A stretch of 64,000 bases of DNA, taken from positions 8,943,001 to 9,007,000 of the forward strand of contig NC_082611.1 in assembly GCF_030936135.1 (NCBI RefSeq), read 5' to 3'. Both the position numbers and the translations under genes were made by a program. The stretch is from Gavia stellata (Eukaryota; Chordata; Aves; Gaviiformes; Gaviidae). This document shows, in pieces, positions 12,601 through 24,169 of this stretch (position 1 is the stretch's first letter; each line of letters starts with the position of its first letter). The notes below the pieces were generated by a model that had not been told where the DNA came from, did not search any database, and saw only the letters and a list, made by a program, of their open reading frames with translations.

Positions 12601-15600
12601 TATAACATCTCTTCACTATCTTACCAGCTTGGGTGCCCTGCAGAATACAACTGTAACAGAAACCACCAAGACGATGATGAACTATTGTCTCAAAAGGTCT
12701 TCTGGGATAAGAATTTCACTCATAACATGCCAGTTGTCCTAATAAGCTGCTCAGGAATGTGGTCTTTACTGAGGCAGAGAACATACCTGTGTGAATTGCT
12801 CAACAGCATGATGGCAACAAAAGACAGGCAAAGCTTAAAAACTGGCAACTTATAGTTGGTTGATACTCTTAACGGTGTTTTAGTACTCTCATGAAGCAAT
12901 AATGAAATATCCTCATCATGGAGGATGTCAAGTAGTCAATAAGATCACATAGATGAAGAACAAAAATGTCATCACAGGAATGATGAGGAGGTGTACTTGA
13001 GGTAGTGTCATCTTACAGAATTTTTGCTGGAGGCATAAGAATTAGAAGATAATTTGTTCCAGCAGATAGCTTTTGATAGACAGTTTTTTTTTTTTTTTAA
13101 TATAGTGTAAGATGAGCACCAAAGACAGAATATTTATGACGCCCACTTCTGAAGGCAGTATGCTATTAATAAAATGCTATCAAATGTATAAGATAAATGA
13201 AGTAGGGGAGAAAAAGACACACCATTCCCCTGTAAGCTACGAACTTTTTTTTTTAAATATATGCAAGTTGAAGTCATCCAGAAAGTTTGTGAGCTCAGGC
13301 ATTCCATGTGGTCTTGAGTAACCAATATATCAAGAAAGGAAGAATGAGGAAACGAAATGACAATATTACACAAAAATCAGTGTGAACAAGAAAAGCTTCT
13401 TCCCATAATTTTCAGCTGTAAACTCATTGCTGGAAAATGTGTTTTACTACAGCAAAAGCCTGGAAAGTTGCTGAGAATACAAAAACCAATGTTCAAACTT
13501 TTGATGCTGGAGGGAAAGATAAGGGAGACATCTGGACATTACTGAAGAAGGAGACCACTGATGGTGTGCTAATACTTTTCTCCATTCACTCCACAGAACA
13601 TTAACATACAAAACACACAAAAAAACCCCAAAACTAAACAGAGATAATAAGATACATCTTATTCTTTTGCTTTGTATGAGGATCTGTGAAATTACTGTAG
13701 AAGAAAACTAATGCAACAGAGAGTATCTGTATATAAAAAACTGCCTGTCTATAACTGTAACATAGCCATATTATCACTATCATTAAATATGGGAACTTTG
13801 TTCACAGAATCAGAATCACAGAATGGTTGAGGTAGGAAGGGACCTCTGGAGGTCATCTGCTCCAAAACCCTGCTGAAGCAGGGCCACATTGAGCCAGCTG
13901 CCCAGGACTGTGTCTAGATGGCTTTCAAATATTTCTAAGGATGGAGAGTCCACAACCTCCCTGAGCAACCTGTTCCACTGCTCAGTCGCCCTCACAGTAA
14001 AAAAGTGTTTCCTGATGTTCAGAGGGAACCCTCCTGTGTTTTAGTTTATGCCCATAGCCTCTGGTCCTGTCACTGGGCACCACTGGAAAGAGCCTGAATC
14101 CATTCTCTTTGCACCCTTCCTTAAGGTATTTATATACATTAAGATCCCCTGAGCCTTCTCTTTGCCAGGCTGAACAGTCCGAATTCTCTCAGCCTTTCCT
14201 CATAGAAGAGATGCTCCAGTCCCTTAATAACCTTTCTGGTCCTTTGTTGGGTTCTCTCCAGTATGTCCACGTTTCTCTTCTACTAAGGAGCCCAGAAATG
14301 GACACAGGTTTGGCCTCACCAGTACTGAGCAGAGGGGAAGGATCACCTCCTTTGATCTGCTGCCAATACTTTGTCTAATGCAGCCCAAGATACCATTCAC
14401 CTTCTTTGCCGCAAGAGCACATTGCTGGCTCATGTTCAGTTTGGTGTCCACCAGGACCCCAGGTCTTTTTCTGCCAAGCTGCCTTCCAGCTGGGTGGCCC
14501 CCAGCATATACTGGTGCATGGGGCTCTTCCTCCTCAGGTGCAGGACTTTGCACTTCTCCTTGTTGAATTTCACGAAGTTCCTGTCAGCCCATTTCTCCAG
14601 CCTGTCAAGATCCATCTGGATGGCAGCATGACCCTCTGATGCATCAGCCACAACTCCCAGTTTTGTGTCATCACCAAACTTCCTGAGGGTACATCCTGCC
14701 CCATCATTCAGCTCAGTCAATGGCCTGAGTACATTGCCATGGGCAAACTGACTCCCTAGAAACAATCTTGAGTAGTCTGGTCTTTGTGGACTGTATGTCC
14801 ACACTGTAGTCCATTTGCAAAGTGAAGGACACATTCACACAAATATATATAAAGAAAACACATGCAGACTGCTTCATATTTAAGAAATTATTTTTTAAGG
14901 GATAGGCAAGAGAAACACAGAGTATATTTCAGGTGCTCTTTGATTAACTGATCTCAGCTTTGTACCTTTATGCTGTTCCTTGCCCTAGTGAAATAAATCA
15001 AATTTCAGCACGACTCAAGTGAAAATACAGGGTTTAGAGATTGAGCATTCAAAGTATTTCAACTCTATATACAAGAAATTTATTGTTGCTATAGTCCAGA
15101 GGCTACTTACTGGGGGAAAAAAGATTTATAGCTACTGTGATTTAAAATCCATCCACAAAGGGATAATTTCTCTGACTGAAAGGGATCAGAACTGCAGTTT
15201 TTATGTTTCAAATATGAATTTCTCTGAATCATCAAGATTAATATATTCAGCCATCTCATATCCACATCCAGTTCAACCTACTGCTCTTCTGCAAAAATCA
15301 CTCATCTGATTTGACATTATAATAAGGTTTACATCCTCTTCACATCATCTCAGTGGCTGGCTATCTACAGAATGCATTAAAATAAAATTAACTGTTCTCA
15401 CACATAGCCTCAAACTTAAGCCTTCTTTGCTTGTGTCAAGATGCTTTTCTGAAGACCTGTTGTCCTTTTATGTCATGCTTTTCCTCGTGCATTTTTTAGA
15501 AAATTCCTCAAATACAAAACATTCTCCAAGCCTTAGGTGACACATAACCAGTCCTTTCTCCTTCAAGAGCTATCTCCAGAAAAGTTCATATACAATTGTC

Positions 15601-18600
15601 TTCTATGTATTTTTTAAGGTTTCTACTCAAAGTTTAGGAGAGCTATGTAGTTCTCAGGATATTCATGTTGTTCTCTCAAAAAAATCCTAATCAGGACTGC
15701 TTTTTGCTTTTTAGTCTTGACTTCAGTTATTCTTTATGTTGCCACTTCCTCTTGTTGGTCATAAATAAACAGCCTATGACCCTTTCAGTGTACTGACTCC
15801 CTGTTAATTTGTTTTTATAAAAGCCCATGCATTTCCAATGTGCTAACTAGCAACCACAGCTTTATGCTGTGTATTAAGGTCTCCAGGGACTGCAATGAAA
15901 TCATTAGCATTAGAATGGTAAGTAGTATTGAAGCCGAAATTATACTCCTACTTGAGGCAAATTCCCTCCCTCCAGTGATTGTACTGCTTTCTGTCAAACA
16001 AAAATGTATCTTAAATGCAACCCTATGACAATTATATTTTTAAGGAAGTAGGTTTACGAGGTAAACAAAACACAGAAGCCAGGACAACATGTATCTTAAT
16101 AAGAGGTATTAGGTGATCTCAAACACTTTTTTTTCCTTTTTTGCAACAGAACAGGAGATGGTCAACTACTGAAATGTATCCTTTGTTTTTCAAAATTAGG
16201 TAGATATCCTCATGTGTATTAATAAACGATTTATTCTTAAAAAAAATAAATCTATAAAACATTTATATGTCTATACAGATAAAAAACAACTGGAAAGTAT
16301 TTTTAAAGTGCTCATATTTTTGAAGTGCAGTTGATGCAAACTAATTGCAGATTAATTTGCTTTTTAGATGACAGGATTATTTCATGTTAATTTCTATGAT
16401 TTAAAGTATCCCTTTTGAACTCACCTTGGATCAGGTTGAGCAACTTCATTATTCAGGTTCTCATATCCAAATTGATTTAGTATTGTAACCACAAGCATTG
16501 GAGCCAAAGATTGGGCAGGCTTGGTAAATAAAGCATTGGTACCAAAAACCATAGAGGAAAGTGGTGATCTAAAATATTTAGGGAAAAAAACGAATGAATG
16601 CACAACAAAAACTTATTAGTATATTAATTACAATAGTGATTTTAAAAATCCTGTTAATATGCAAATGATACCTATAATGATACTTAGCTTTGTAATTCAC
16701 ACATTATAGCAAACAGATCAGCTATCATAATGAAATTTAATTTTCTTTGGAAATGAAAGGTAATAAACCTTTGAGGTATATATACAGCTTGGCCCCAATT
16801 CTGAGATGACTTGCACTCAAGTTCAACTTCGTGCACATTCAGTAATTACTGAAGTTAAGTTAGACTGAGCAGTGCATGGAGAATTAATTACAACTTAAGA
16901 CTTTACATGCATGAGGCCAGAAAAGGAGGCATTTTTTTTTCTTCATGAAAGCAATAGCTCTCACCTTTGAGGGGCAAGTCCTTTAATACAGTGACCAGGA
17001 CTGAATCTGCACTTAAATAAACATTGATGGAACCAAGAGGAAGTTACCTGCACTTTGATAAAAATCCAAAAGACCCATGAGTTGTAATATGCTATGTCAC
17101 AACAGGTTTTATCAATTTTTATTTCAGAGAGATAACAGCAACCAGTTAGACTTTGAAATTTGCACTTTAAGTAGCACAGGCAAAGCTTTCTAAATGCTTT
17201 TGCCATGTTAGAAAGGCTTTATTCAGAAAATTCGGTAAGTGACAATAGATGTATATGGTTACAAAACAATTCAGCTGAAGCTAACAAAAATAAACACATA
17301 AAAAACTGAAGGACTTGACTAATTAAAACTAGAAATGACATAATTATTTAAATTACTCTGCCGAAGTAACTGCAGGAAACTTCGTTCAAGTTCTTATCTT
17401 TACTTATGCTAAATTGCTCTGACAAAAAGCACTTCTGTCTCAAAGATCCAAGATCACTTACTGTCTTTACTTTGACATAATCTAACTTACGAAAGAGTAA
17501 CATGGCAAACAGATAGCATATTTAAAGAAAAACAGTTACGATTGACATACCTCCGCTTGTGCTTTATTAAATCGGCATCAACAATATCTGCCAAAGGCAA
17601 ATTGAACAAACTAAATGAAGCTTGTACAATTACCCTAAAGAAAGACAAAATATTTAAGATGTTCATAGTTCTTATATACGCTTTCATAATGAAATCATAA
17701 CTGACATTCTAACATATACACCCCAACACTGACATTTCCACAAACACACAAAGCTGAGACATTCTTTAAAACATAGCGATTTATCTGTTTAAACAGCATC
17801 TGTGAAAGCATTATTAGATCTGTTCTTAATTGAGAATTAGAAATTGATATGCAAACCTAAAAGGTGGGGTTTTTTTGCTTTTTTTCTTGGACACTGGTGC
17901 AAAAGGTCATAAATACTTGCTTAAGATTATCAGTAAATGTCATTTAAAATCACATAGAAAAAAGAAACACATTAGAAGAAAGAGAAACTGAAAATTTCCT
18001 CTTGAAATCTGAAAAGCACATCAGCATTACTAGAAAGACTACATGGAAGACAAACTTGAAAGTGGGAGAATTAGAATAGTAAAAAGATTTTATATGCATT
18101 CCTATATATGTATTTACATTATATATATATGCATTTAAACACACACACACACACAAAGCCGACTCTTAACAAACTGCTAAGTGAAACCATAAACTCAAAT
18201 ATTACGATTTCTGTCGTATTAAATTTTGGGTGTGACTAGCTTTTACTTACAAGAGGCTTTGAACAAATAGCACTTTAAATATACAGTCTTTAGGTACCTT
18301 AGAATTTTTTCCTGGGGAAATCAAAATATATCTTCATCATTTAAAGTATGCAGGTAATGAAATTCAATTTATTGTTCACACAATTCAGTGTTACAGTAGC
18401 CCGTGACTGAAATACTGAAAATAAGAATGAAAACGGGGAAAAAAAAGAAGATGAAGAAAAGGATTGTAGGAAAAAACATATAGAAAGAAAGCAATGAAAC
18501 AGAAAATGAAGACATAAAAATGAACTACTGTAAGAATATTCTGATACAAACAGGTCTTATTTTTAAATAAAGTTTTCCATGTATCATAAGATACTTCTTT

Positions 18601-21600
18601 TGTGAAAATACTACTTCTTGGCATCATACTTACCCAGTACCAGTGAAAATGTGAGTCAGTATTGGTTACCTAGCAGATACCTGACTTACGGATATTTGTT
18701 TTGCAGTGCAACACACAAGTGTTCATGCAATACAAAATGATGTCTGAGCTTTCCAAGCGAACAGTTTCTGAAGCGTTCCTCCACTGAGATCTTCTGTGTC
18801 TATGTAGATGAGAAGAGGTTCTTCCCTTGAATCCCATGTTAAAGTTGCAAAGTTTGTGACTGCAAACCTTAATTACTGTTCATTTTTAAGGCTTTTTTGG
18901 GTTTTTTTAAGCAGAAACTAAAAACTGAAGCAGAATAAAATGAAAGCTGAAAAAAGTTGTAAGTGGAGTTTCAACCTCTCTGACAAGTGAAACAGAACAG
19001 AAAGAAAATCGTAAAAGCAGTGGCAAAATCTTCATGCTATTAAAAGGAAGTGTCCACTCTGTTAGAATTATTTAAGCTGTATCTATGAATAGGAAAGTGT
19101 ATTTACTTACATGTTTGTTGTGAGATAAAATGCCAACAGATAATAGTGTTCTGGCCCTAGAACAAACATGACAGCAGCAGCTACTCCTTCAAAGTAAAAG
19201 GAAAACAAGATGATTCTGTAATAACCAAACTTCTTCAACGAAGCATGACTGAGAAGAACAAGGCACTGAAAAGAGAATATATACACATATATGATGAAAA
19301 GATATAGTACAATATCTCAGCATTAGGAGAGCTATAAAGCACAGAGCAGACAGAAGTTATTACTACCCATTAAAGAAAAAAAACAACCATCCCAACTCTT
19401 TCTAAAAAGTTCGATCCAAACAAAAAAATAGGAATTGAACAAAGAGAACTATCTACTGGCTCATTCTGTGCTACCTCTACCAGGTAAAAATGGTCTCCTT
19501 TCACTCAAAACTAGCCAGCTGAGAAATACTACATCCTGAGGAAAATACTGTTTCCCACATTGCCTATTATCTAACGCTCATGATCTTTATGTTTGATATC
19601 CCTTAAAGAATTAACTTTGCAGTATGTTACCTGTAAACCAAGCATCTTGCCATTTGAATTTTAACTGCTGGTCAAAAATATTTTCAATAATTGTTTTTTC
19701 ATTCATATTACTATTTTCACTGACGTTTATTAACATTTATTATTAAATTAAGCACGATTTTCAAGTTGATAAAGCAAGCTCACCAAGACAGCTGATCTAA
19801 GCAAGTCAGAGACTTTACTAGCAAGTAGAGAAAGGCAGATGCCAGTAGACAACATGTATGGCTGCATTTTAATTCTGCCAGTCTTAGCAAACAGTAATCC
19901 ACGCGAGAAGCTAGTGACAGGCAAACTCACAAAAATCACAGAATCACAGAATCAGTACGGTTGGAAAAGACCTGTAAGATCATCGAGTCCAACCTGGGGG
20001 GGGGGGGGGGGGGGGGGGGGAAACACAACACAACCACAAAACCCACGCCACACAACAACAATAACAAGCCACAACCCACCCAACACCACACAGCACCATG
20101 TCCATCAAGCTACATCCCACAATGCCACATCCACACGCTCCTTGAATACCTCCAGGGAGGGTGACTCTACCACCTCCCTGGGCAGCCAGGGTACAGTATG
20201 AGCAAAGTGTAAGCTCGTCTACATTGTTTCTCACTTTCCACTTTAAATAGGACATTTTATAATGTATTATGTTCTTTTTGTTATATAAGCCTATGTCACC
20301 ATCTACATGTATGTGGTCCTCACTGCTGTCACAAAAAATACTCACAAACTCTATAAAGATACACATTTTGTCCTTCCTTCTGTGTTACAGAGATGAACAG
20401 TATAATATTCAGATGAAGAACAGGAAAGAAGTCTCCTTGTACATTTGTTCCCACATTTAAATGTTTTAACATAACAGATAAAACCAGGCCACTACAGTCA
20501 GACAAAGATTATTGTGGCAAATTCTATTTTAAAGAAGCTCAAGTTTTCTACTTAAACCAGTGATCACAGGGGTAAAACAAATCTGGAAAGTTGGTATAAG
20601 AAAAAAATCTGGCTGTAAGAAACTTAAACATACTCCTCCCCCTGGCTGTTTTCAGGCATTTTGTAGAAAAGTGCTTACACTAGAAATAGTAAGGGATTAT
20701 GTAATGCCTGTTATTGTAAAAAACATGACCTTGTCTCCCTATAATTGAGAAATAACTGTCTCAGGAAGTACTTATGATTTAGAAAATTCCTTATTACCTG
20801 CATGTTTCTAAGGCTGCATATTTCTAAGAAAAATACTAACTTAATGTTGCAAATTTAAATTTGTTTGCCTATGTTTCAGCAACAAGGTTTCCCTTGTAGG
20901 CAGGTTTTATTCTTCACACCCACTACTAAAAGGAACCTAAGACAGAAGCTGAATTCTGGTTTAGTACAGGCCACTGAAGCACAGTTCATAAGAAGGGGCT
21001 TTATTTTACATGGGTTGGGTGCTTTTCCAGTAAGTGAAGTTCAGGACATTGCCACCAGAGAATTCTCTTATTATATCTTGAGCTCAGAGGGACAAAACCT
21101 GAGAAAAATAAGGTCACAGCAAACTCTCTATGGTTCAGTGACCTTCTAGACAAAGAGTCTCTGGGGAGCAGAGAGAGATGCATTTTCTGAAAGATTGTTC
21201 GTTTCACACTGTCACATTGATTTTATCAACAGTAGTGATTACTATATATTGAGTGTAAAATTATTTAAGCTTTCCTAACTTCTGCAGTTTCTGATTTATT
21301 TCCAAAGTTCATCAGCTAACAGTTTGAGTTACAGAAAAAAACCCCAAACTATTAAACCTGTGGTAAGGATAAAAGTTGAAATTATAGATATTTAGGAGTT
21401 ATGGAACAGAGAAGGTATGTTTAGGATTTGTATGTTATATATGCAAAAAGCCAAAATGGTAGCTGAAATTGAGCTGTGAATTCCAGTTGCACTTTCATGT
21501 ATCTTCTTTTAGATTTTACTTACTGAAAACATTACAACTTAATGAACATAACAGCCTGATTTTTAGAAATTCTGAACATCATCAGCACCTATGATGAAAG

Positions 21601-24123
21601 TCAGGATACTAAGTTTTTGAGCAATCCGACAAATAAACACAGTGAAAGTTTTAAAAGAACCAGTGAAAGAAGTTAGAAGGGAATGAACAGGAGAATTTTT
21701 TTATTCACTGCAGACAAGTATGTTTACATTCTGTGGGACATATTTTTGCTGATTTTCTTGTTCTCACACATTACTCATTTGGGTTCTCTTTCTCTTTTCT
21801 TTCCCAGTTCATTACTCCTCCCCTCATCCCTGATGGGGGTCTTGAAAGTATCTCCCCAGTAAATGTAGCTGACCAAGACAGCAAACAACAAAATAAATGG
21901 GAATGTATTATTCTCCAAAAGCAGCTATTTAGAGTTTTGTTTGGTTCCCATGACTGAGATACCACATATTTCAACAATGCTTTTAATACCTAATAATTTT
22001 TCTGGTCTTTTGTGTAGTTTATCTCAGAAACTTCCTGAATTAGAGATTATTCTTTCATCATGTATTACAAATCAAAACCAAAGAGAAAAGAATTCAGAAT
22101 TCTGTAGATTTTGCTTTTAGAAACTTTTTATCTTGACCATGTTTTTCATTCCTTTATACTTAGGTATGATAAACCTTGTAGGATACAAAACATTCACTCC
22201 TTGCATAGTTGCATCTCACATTCTTGTAAACAGATACTCTACCAGCCTGCCTGCTTGTCCTTTCTCCCTACTCTTACATTGGTTAGCCTGTACATAGCGG
22301 TACTTTCTTCTTTCAGAGCACTGGTGAGCTAGATTTGTTTCTCAGTATGGCCAATGGCTTATGCCGGATACAGCATTTTTTCAACAAACAGTGTAAATAG
22401 ATACCTTAAACTAATGTAAACTAGTAAAACACCATGTTTTCATAAATGAAATAAAAAAGTGTCACTGCCTACCTGAGGACAAATAAAGCCTGCTCCATAC
22501 ATGATACTTCTTATTGAGGAAGAAAGGACATCCTTAGGAATAAGATTATCCGCAAAGATCATCATAAAATTGTTGCAGAAGGCTAGGTGGAAGACTTGGA
22601 AGAAGTTCATTGTTACAAAAAATAAAAAGTTTTTCTCTGTCATAATCTGTTTGGTCAATGAAATTACAGAGGACCAGGAGAGAGCTCCATCGCTGTTCTC
22701 CAGATTAGCATTCTCCGTACAAACTTCTCTCTGCTCATATTGACTAGTACTATATTTGCCTGTGTAACACATACAAGCTGTTGCTAATGCTGCAACCAAA
22801 ACAGCAAAAGCCTGAAAATAGGCAAAATTTTCCATATTATCTGATATAAGACCACAAAAGAGAATGCTCGTTGATCCAATTAATGTTGCTACTTGGTTGT
22901 ATTTAATAAGCTGAAGCCTACTTTCATGTCTTGTTGAAATTTCTGCAAAGAGTGCACACTGTGCTAGAAGCACAAATGTAAGCAAACCATCAAAAGCACA
23001 TAACGCAACAATGAGGTGAAGACCACTCAGCCAGTCACCTTCTTCATAATGTTTCCAAGGAAACCAAGGAAGCAAAAAGGCTAACGCATATAAAGGAGCT
23101 CCATATAAAATTGAAAACTGGCGTCTTGAGCAGCATGCAAATTTGGAGTTATCTTGAATATACCCAAAAAGAGGATCATTAATGGCATTCCATATCATAA
23201 ATACAACCTGCGACAAACAAGTAAGAAACACAACAGAATTTACCGTTAGTGTGATTTTTCTGCAGAGGTTACACAAACACTGAAGTAATACACACCATAT
23301 TTATTTAAAATAAATCTCTATTCAAAGAATAAAGAAAGATGAAAGCATCTCAGGTCAAAACAGACTCCAGACCAGATTCTTAAAGGTATTTAGAGGTTTA
23401 TAGTAATTTTGAAAACAAGATGAATAAGTAGGCAGGTGCCCAACTACACGTGAAATAAAGCCCTGTCTGTTAGACTTCACTCCTTCAAAAGCTTATATAT
23501 CTGGGCTTTCATCTTGCAAAGCCCAGATATTACTCTCACAGCAAGTAATTCAAAACATGAGCTGGCCCATTACTTTCAGGAGACCATTTATGACAAGAGC
23601 TGCTCACGTGGATAATGACTTGCAGAATAAAGGCAGTATTTAAGTACTTAAACAGTCCATAGGAAAGCACTAATGTCAAACATATCTATGGAGCTGAGGT
23701 GCAAGATTAGTTTAGAACATTACTTCAAGCTATCAAAGATAAAAATCTTTCCAGCAATTGAAGTCTGGAGATTTTTAGTCTAAAGACTGTAAATTATAGG
23801 CTTTATGTATACTTTCAATTGCTTATGGACTAACTAAATTTAAAATGAATATACTGTATAACTATTTGCAATGCATCAAAAATTAATTCGTAAGTAAAAA
23901 AATTTACTTTGTTGTGATAACACAGACATGTAGCACAACACGGTAACCAAAATATTCCATTGTACAATACCTGCGCTTGATGAAATGCAACTTCTGAAAT
24001 TTTGTATTGGTTTAGGAAAAGCTTAACGTAGTAGAAATTAAAGATACTGTTCATCATTCCAGCACCTAACGTAGTCATGGAATATGCCAGTGCATTAGGA
24101 TGAATTCCCCAAACAAACTTCAT
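9486..24123 (-). CDS. MFSD13B: MFSD13B-like major facilitator superfamily protein (TMEM180 family), complete, six exons
   Basis: Coding exons in transcription order are 24123-23971, 23207-22473, 19265-19111, 17634-17551, 16568-16425 and 9615-9486. They sum to 1,401 nt, or 466 aa plus TAA, with matching phases and GT-AG introns throughout. The product is a polytopic membrane protein. Diagnostic segments shared with TMEM180 (MFSD13A) include [10 protein letters not shown] near 57-66, an [10 protein letters not shown] segment, [12 protein letters not shown], and [13 protein letters not shown], plus a final helix ending before ILTWTPFS. Family knowledge places these in the GPH/MFS_2 branch of sugar-cation symporters; no substrate is established for the family as far as I know. 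Judged by eye, similarity to human TMEM180 is only about 35-40 percent, which suggests the paralogue MFSD13B rather than the MFSD13A orthologue. The gene is head-to-head with CDR2. The symbol is less certain than the family. Confidence 0.88.
9616..16424 (-). other. MFSD13B: MFSD13B intron 5
   Basis: The gene's largest intron at 6.8 kb. It contains a roughly 950-bp CR1 fragment (13,804-14,760), an A/C-rich (AACCC) patch near 11,870-11,892 and a T-run near 13,085. Exons 5 and 6 join in frame directly, so no hidden exon is required. Nothing else is recognised. Confidence 0.75.
13804..14760 (-). mobile_element. CR1 LINE fragment, 5'-truncated and degenerate
   Basis: The plus strand opens with the inverted CR1 3' terminus (tandem CAGAATCA/CACAGAAT units, then GGTTGAGG..GGAAGGGACCTCTGGAGG), so the element is read from the minus strand. 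Inside, two minus-strand frames carry the end of the CR1 reverse-transcriptase ORF. One covers 14436-about 14700 with [32 protein letters not shown] and [15 protein letters not shown]. After a frameshift, the other covers 14224-about 14450 with [20 protein letters not shown] and [10 protein letters not shown]. Only the last part of the ORF and the 3' end remain. Frameshifts, stops and 5' truncation mean it cannot be active. The left-hand end on the element's 5' side is fuzzy and was placed where CR1 likeness fades. Confidence 0.93.
16425..16568 (-). CDS. MFSD13B: MFSD13B exon 5
   Basis: 144 nt between acceptor TTTTAG and donor GTGAGT. It encodes [20 protein letters not shown] and [18 protein letters not shown], aligning with the TMEM180 segment ALVTKPGQTFAPLLG. 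It enters and leaves with two codon bases. Confidence 0.9.
17551..17634 (-). CDS. MFSD13B: MFSD13B exon 4
   Basis: 84 nt between acceptor TTCTTTAG and donor GTATGT. It encodes [20 protein letters not shown] then DLIKHKR, aligning with the TMEM180 segment LVVTDLVDEDLVLNHRK. Confidence 0.9.
17635..19110 (-). other. MFSD13B: MFSD13B intron 3
   Basis: 1.5 kb intron, AT-rich. The only notable content is the short TA/CA dinucleotide repeat at 18,121-18,155. Confidence 0.8.
18121..18155. repeat. Short (AT)5 and (AC)8 dinucleotide repeat
   Basis: ATATATATAT is followed nine bases later by about eight AC units. An ordinary intronic microsatellite. Confidence 0.9.
19111..19265 (-). CDS. MFSD13B: MFSD13B exon 3
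   Basis: 155 nt between acceptor TTTTCAG and donor GTAAGT. It encodes [20 protein letters not shown] followed by [20 protein letters not shown], aligning with the TMEM180 LSLCRRWGVY and MLLAGPDH region. It ends two bases into a split ATG methionine codon. No frame on this exon reaches 60 codons, so it is easy to miss. Confidence 0.9.
19932..20190 (-). mobile_element. CR1 LINE 3' fragment with internal G25 and A/C-rich tract
   Basis: The plus strand starts AATCACAGAATCACAGAATC, then GGTTGGAAAAGACCTGTAAG and ATCATCGAGTCCAACC, the inverted 3' end of a CR1. It resumes near 20,090 with CACCATGTCCA and continues through CCACATCCACACGCTCCTTG and CTCCAGGGAGGGTGACTC to CTCCCTGGGCAGCC. Between the two halves, where CR1 copies normally have about 20 bases, lie 25 G and some 70 bases almost free of T and G. 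The element belongs to a different CR1 subfamily from the copy at 13.8 kb. Confidence 0.9.
19996..20095. repeat. G25 homopolymer followed by A/C-only tract
   Basis: Twenty-five G at 19996-20020 are followed by a stretch of almost only A and C to about 20,095. It interrupts the CR1 fragment. It could be a genuine expansion or a sequencing or assembly artefact. Confidence 0.9.
22473..23207 (-). CDS. MFSD13B: MFSD13B exon 2 (main membrane domain exon)
   Basis: 735 nt, 245 codons in phase 0, between acceptor TTTGTCGCAG and donor GTAGGC. It encodes about residues 52-296, with several membrane helices, the [10 protein letters not shown] motif at the start, a serine- and glutamate-rich loop around the middle ([20 protein letters not shown]), then [20 protein letters not shown]. 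It ends FICPQ. Confidence 0.92.
23208..23970 (-). other. MFSD13B: MFSD13B intron 1 (between coding exons)
   Basis: 763-base intron with consensus ends. Nothing else is recognised. Confidence 0.85.
23971..24123 (-). CDS. MFSD13B: MFSD13B exon 1 (first coding)
   Basis: 153 nt, 51 codons, from ATG at 24123-24121 to HQAQ, with donor GTATTG. It encodes [20 protein letters not shown] and the first helix, aligning with the TMEM180 start [24 protein letters not shown]. The frame stays open upstream only to a TTG codon, so this ATG is preferred. A possible acceptor about 30 bases upstream (TTTTTTGTAACTTGAG) suggests that a noncoding 5' exon lies further up. Confidence 0.88.
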
Positions 24124-24169
24124 CTTCCACAAGTACAATTCTCTTCTTCCTCAAGTTACAAAAAAGAAT

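Larger units (their letters stand above)
19266..22472 (-). other. MFSD13B: MFSD13B intron 2
   Basis: 3.2 kb intron. It holds a short CR1 3' fragment interrupted by a G25 run (19,932-20,190). The remainder is AT-rich with short frames of no recognised similarity. Confidence 0.75.

Noticed and set aside
24124-24138. N-terminal extension of the transporter protein by five codons
   Set aside because: The extended frame starts with TTG. The ATG at 24,123 aligns with family starts.
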